Assembly (NCBI GenBank): GCA_027021325.1
Contig: JALUUN010000418.1
Location: 1 to 8,676 of the forward strand
DNA from: Planctomycetota bacterium
Lineage (GTDB): Bacteria; Planctomycetota; UBA1135
Direction of reading: 5' to 3'
DNA length: 8,676 nucleotides
The first letter of the stretch is position 1; every line of letters begins with the position of its first letter. This document shows, in pieces, positions 6,555 to 8,676 of this stretch. The translations under genes were made by a program, and so were the position numbers. The notes under the pieces were generated by a model. The model ran no database searches. It was not told the origin of the DNA and saw only the letters and a program-made list of their open reading frames with translations.

Positions 6555-6815
6555 TCAGCTCCCGGCGGCGGGCTCCACGCTCTCCACGCTGACGCGACGG
6601 CGGGTGCCGAAACGCACGATGCCGTCCTGCAGGGCGTAGAGGGTGTAGTCCCGGCCGCAGCCCACGCCGCGACCGGCGTGGAAGCGCGTGCCGCACTGAC
6701 GGACGAGGATCTCGCCGGCGCGGACATACTGGCCGCCGAAGCGCTTCACCCCGCGGAACTGCGGGTTCGAGTCCCGCCCGTTCTTGCTCGAGCCGCCTCC
6801 CTTCTTGTGTGCCAT
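6555..6815 (-). CDS. rpmA: 50S ribosomal protein L27
   Basis: L27 is a large-subunit protein whose N-terminal tail reaches the peptidyl transferase centre. The 86-residue product is a clear match throughout: MAHKKGGGSSKNGRDSNPQ at the start, GVKRFGGQ (22-29), then VRAGEILVRQ and GTRFHAGRGVG, and a C-terminal TLYALQDGIVRF. No N-terminal extension of the Firmicutes type, which requires proteolytic removal, is present. A good ribosome binding site, GAGGAGAG, lies about five bases before the ATG. The gene starts 31 bases after the rplU stop and precedes obg, the standard arrangement. C41 and C53 in the core (RQCGT and VGCGR) replace residues that are usually not cysteine. Confidence 0.98.
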   Translation of the reverse strand: MAHKKGGGSSKNGRDSNPQFRGVKRFGGQYVRAGEILVRQCGTRFHAGRGVGCGRDYTLYALQDGIVRFGTRRRVSVESVEPAAGS

Positions 6816-6846
6816 TGCGCGCTCTCCTCGGAATCCTCGATGCCCC

Positions 6847-7164
6847 TCAGGCCTGGATCTCCCGGACCCGGATGCGAGTGTAGGTCTGCCGGTGGCCGAG
6901 ATGACGCCGGCTGCTCTTGCGGCGGCGGAAGGTCCGCACATGGAGCTTGCGGTCCCGGACCTCGCCCAGGACCTCGGCCACGACCTTCGCCCCCTCGACC
7001 ACCGGACGGCCCACGGCAACCGAGCCGTCATCGCGGCGCACCAGCTGGACCTGGTCGAAGACCAGCTCACTGCCGGGCTCCAGGCCGGGCATGCGGTCGA
7101 TCCAGAGCTCCTGATCGGGCTCCAGGGTCAGACTCCGGGAACGGTCACGGACGATGGCGAGCAC
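6847..7164 (-). CDS. rplU: 50S ribosomal protein L21, divergent N-terminus
   Basis: L21 is a primary 23S rRNA-binding protein of the large subunit. The 105-residue length fits the family (about 103). The C-terminal half is typical: VGRPVVEGAKVVAEVLGEV, then RTFRRRKSSRRHLGHRQ and TRIRVREI. The N-terminal half aligns without gaps to the usual 'Y-A-I-V...G-G-K-Q-Y-x-V' start, but the GGKQY segment is replaced by RSRSL, so the family signature is lost. A GTG at 7164 is preferred: AGGAG lies 8 bases upstream. A GTG at 7173 overlaps that site and would add residues before the conserved LAIV. The gene heads the rplU-rpmA-obg set; a candidate promoter and GC-rich leader precede it. Confidence 0.94.
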   Translation of the reverse strand: MLAIVRDRSRSLTLEPDQELWIDRMPGLEPGSELVFDQVQLVRRDDGSVAVGRPVVEGAKVVAEVLGEVRDRKLHVRTFRRRKSSRRHLGHRQTYTRIRVREIQA

Positions 7165-7268
7165 GGGAAGCACTCCTGACGGGGGGCCGGGACGGGTCGT
7201 CGGGGCCGGAGGGCCCGGCGCCCGGAGACCGGGGCCGAAGGGGCCGACTCGCGCCCGAAGGGCCGAAG
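7165..7268 (-). promoter_or_regulatory. GC-rich, potentially structured leader of rplU
   Basis: Between the RNase G stop and rplU the minus strand carries several short dyads. These include GCCC-TTC-GGGC (7263-7253) inside GACTC/GAGTC arms (7272-7246), a CCGG-TCT-CCGG hairpin near 7234-7224, and GTCGG/CCGAC arms that could close a multi-branched fold. Similar GGCCCCTTCGG-type units recur. Ribosomal protein operons are often controlled by structured leaders, but I recognise no known L21 leader class. The Shine-Dalgarno AGGAG is at the downstream end. The functional role is inferred. Confidence 0.3.
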
Positions 7269-7297
7269 AGTCTAGCGCCGGAAGCTGGATCCGTAAA
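7269..7297 (-). promoter_or_regulatory. Candidate sigma70-type promoter for rplU-rpmA-obg
   Basis: On the minus strand TTTACG (7297-7292, 4 of 6 matches to TTGACA) and TAGACT (7274-7269, 4 of 6 to TATAAT) are separated by exactly 17 bases. They lie just after the RNase G stop codon at 7301. Transcription would start near 7262, leaving a leader of about 98 bases. The spacing is ideal but the boxes are only moderate, so this is a suggestion; the genes could also be read through from rng. Confidence 0.35.
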
Positions 7298-7300
7298 GGC

Positions 7301-8676
7301 TCAGAGACGCTCCACGACCGGGTCGGAGGGAGACAGGCCGGGATCCTCCCGGGATTCGATCCGGAGCCCGGCCTCCAGGCTCTCCAGGGCCGCCTGGTGC
7401 TCCGTGTGCAGGATCTCCAGGACCGGCGGCGCCGCCCGGGCGCGCAGCGCCGCCGGCGCCCGAGGGCCGGCCGCAGCCGCCCGCAGACGCCGCAGGAGGC
7501 GCAGGGCGCCGGCGTGGGCGGCGAGGCGGGAGCCGCTGCCGCCGCAGTGCGGGCAGGGCTCCTCGCCGGGCCCGGGCATGCCGGTCCCGAGGCGTCTCCG
7601 CGTCAGGGCCAGGAGCCCGAAGGAGCCCAGCCGTCCCAGCTTCCAGCGGGCCCGGTCTTCCAGAAGGGCCTCGCGCAGGGCTTCCTCCACCCGCCGGCGG
7701 TGCGCCGGCTCGCGCAGGTCGATGAAGTCCACGACGATGATGCCGCCGAGGTCCCGCAGGCGGATCTGGCGGGCGATCTCCCGGGCCGCCTGCAGGTTGG
7801 CCTCCAGCGCCGTCTCCTCCAGGCGCTCGCCGCCGATGCGCCCGCTGTTGACGTCCACCGCTGTCAGCGCCTCCGTCGCCTGGATGACGAGGCTCGCGCC
7901 GGCCCCGAAAGGCACCCGCGGGCGGAAGAGGGCCTGGTAGTCCCGCTCCAGGTCCAGGGCCTCGAAGAGAGGACGGGTCCGGTCCCAGGACTCCACCGGC
8001 ACCTCCAGACCGGGGGCGGCCTTCCGCAGTCCGTCCTCCAGGCGCGGGCGCAGCTCCGCGTCGTCCACCAGGATCCGGTCCAGGTCCGGACGGAAGAGAT
8101 CCCGCACCGCCCGCTCCAGGGCCGACTCCTCGGCGTAGAGAAGGCACGGTCCAGCCGCTTTGCGCGCTCCCTCGCCGAGTCGCTCCCAGGCCCGCCGCAG
8201 GCGCCGCAGGTCCTTGCGCAGATCCTTGAGGCCGGCGCCGGCGGCCCCGGTTCGGGCGATCAACCCGAAGGCTCCGTCGGGATCGAGGCGATCGAGGAGT
8301 TCGCGCAGGCGCTCGCGCTCCGGCGCCGGGGCGATGCGGCGGGAGACCCCGTGGCGCCCGAGGCTGGGCATCCACACGAGGAGGCGCCCCGGCAGAGAGA
8401 TCAGGGTGGTGAGGGTGGCCCCCTTCCCGCGCACCGGATCGCGCAGGACCTGGACCAGGATGCGATCCCCCGGGGCGAGGACCTCCTCCACCGGCCGTCC
8501 GGCCCGGGCCGGCACCGCAGGCGGACGCTCCTCCTCCCCCTCCTCTGGAAGCTCGGCGCTCGGCAGCGGCTGAGAGACGGCGGCGAGGGCATCGCCGCGG
8601 CATCCGGCAAGGGCGGGATGCAGGTTGCCCGCGTGCAGGAAGCCCGCCCGGCGGTCCCCATAGTCCACGAAAGCGG
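7301..8676 (-). CDS. rng: Ribonuclease E/G family endoribonuclease (RNase G type), 5' end outside window
   Basis: A single-strand endoribonuclease that matures rRNA and starts mRNA decay. The reading frame is open to the right edge, where AFVDYGDRRAGFLHAGNL is the familiar start of the S1 domain, so only about the first 30-40 residues are missing; 457 residues are visible. Numbering from the Val codon at 8668: the S1 domain is interrupted at about 20-60 by an acidic, Pro-rich insert; the 5'-phosphate sensor motif ARTGAAG is at 138-144; the catalytic segment TAVDVNSGR is at 269-277 (Asp272 matching E. coli RNase E Asp303); VVDFIDL is at 312-318 (Asp314 matching Asp346); and the zinc-link CPHCGGSG is at 372-379. 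The protein ends about 80 residues after the zinc-link, with no long C-terminal degradosome scaffold, so it is of RNase G type. Its place upstream of rplU-rpmA is a common arrangement. Confidence 0.95.
   Translation of the reverse strand, partial: AFVDYGDRRAGFLHAGNLHPALAGCRGDALAAVSQPLPSAELPEEGEEERPPAVPARAGRPVEEVLAPGDRILVQVLRDPVRGKGATLTTLISLPGRLLVWMPSLGRHGVSRRIAPAPERERLRELLDRLDPDGAFGLIARTGAAGAGLKDLRKDLRRLRRAWERLGEGARKAAGPCLLYAEESALERAVRDLFRPDLDRILVDDAELRPRLEDGLRKAAPGLEVPVESWDRTRPLFEALDLERDYQALFRPRVPFGAGASLVIQATEALTAVDVNSGRIGGERLEETALEANLQAAREIARQIRLRDLGGIIVVDFIDLREPAHRRRVEEALREALLEDRARWKLGRLGSFGLLALTRRRLGTGMPGPGEEPCPHCGGSGSRLAAHAGALRLLRRLRAAAAGPRAPAALRARAAPPVLEILHTEHQAALESLEAGLRIESREDPGLSPSDPVVERL

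Noticed and set aside
7272..8603. 443-codon open frame on the minus strand overlapping rng
   Set aside because: The other frame carries the RNase E/G motifs; this one is low-complexity Gly/Pro/Arg sequence.
1..8676. Very frequent CCAGG/CCTGG motifs, as if a repeated recognition site
   Set aside because: They arise mainly from C-CTG-G codon junctions (Leu CTG followed by Glu, Asp, Ala or Gly) in strongly GC-biased genes, and no spacing pattern was seen.
1..8676. CRISPR array, tRNA or rRNA gene, insertion sequence or phage signature
   Set aside because: I looked on both strands and found no regular repeats, cloverleaf, transposase motif or terminal inverted repeats.

Overview
The window is a very GC-rich stretch of bacterial chromosome. 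Every recognisable gene lies on the minus strand, so transcription runs from right to left. The layout is typical of a free-living bacterium: conserved housekeeping genes, short gaps, 4-base stop/start overlaps and some GTG starts. The order rng, rplU, rpmA, obg is widely conserved in bacteria. The genes that follow it (a GspC-like protein, coaX, a short MnmE-like GTPase and a modified aspartate carbamoyltransferase) are less usual, and several differ from their textbook families. The host cannot be placed from this sequence. A diderm, high-GC, poorly sampled lineage (Planctomycetota-like or a neighbouring deep phylum) is a plausible guess, suggested by the lipoprotein, the GspC-like protein and the short MnmE-like GTPase.

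In transcription order: the 3' part of an RNase E/G family ribonuclease enters from the right edge (8676-7301). A GC-rich 136-base gap with a candidate promoter follows, then ribosomal proteins L21 (7164-6847) and L27 (6815-6555), then the ribosome-assembly GTPase Obg (6519-5506). After a 79-base gap comes a tightly packed set: a membrane-anchored GspC-like protein with a PDZ domain (5426-4401), type III pantothenate kinase (4404-3655), an MnmE-like GTPase (3658-2588) and aspartate carbamoyltransferase (2576-1260). The first three overlap by 4 bases at each junction, and the fourth starts 11 bases after the third. A 202-base hairpin-rich gap separates this set from a secreted lipoprotein with an Ig-like domain (1057-1), which runs off the left edge.

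RNase G, L21, L27 and Obg all serve ribosome production or RNA processing. CoaX (coenzyme A) and PyrB (pyrimidines) are biosynthetic, and the MnmE-like GTPase may act in tRNA wobble modification. The overlaps suggest coupled translation more than a shared pathway.

The most notable point is the carbamoyltransferase. It has a complete PyrB catalytic chain, then a PyrI-type four-cysteine zinc domain fused directly to it with no nucleotide-binding allosteric domain, then a tail that looks like an Ada-type metal-binding module that has lost its cysteines. Other departures are an MnmE-like GTPase without the C-terminal catalytic cysteine motif, an L21 lacking the GGKQ signature, an Obg with an altered guanine-specificity motif, and a GspC-like protein with no other type II secretion gene in view.
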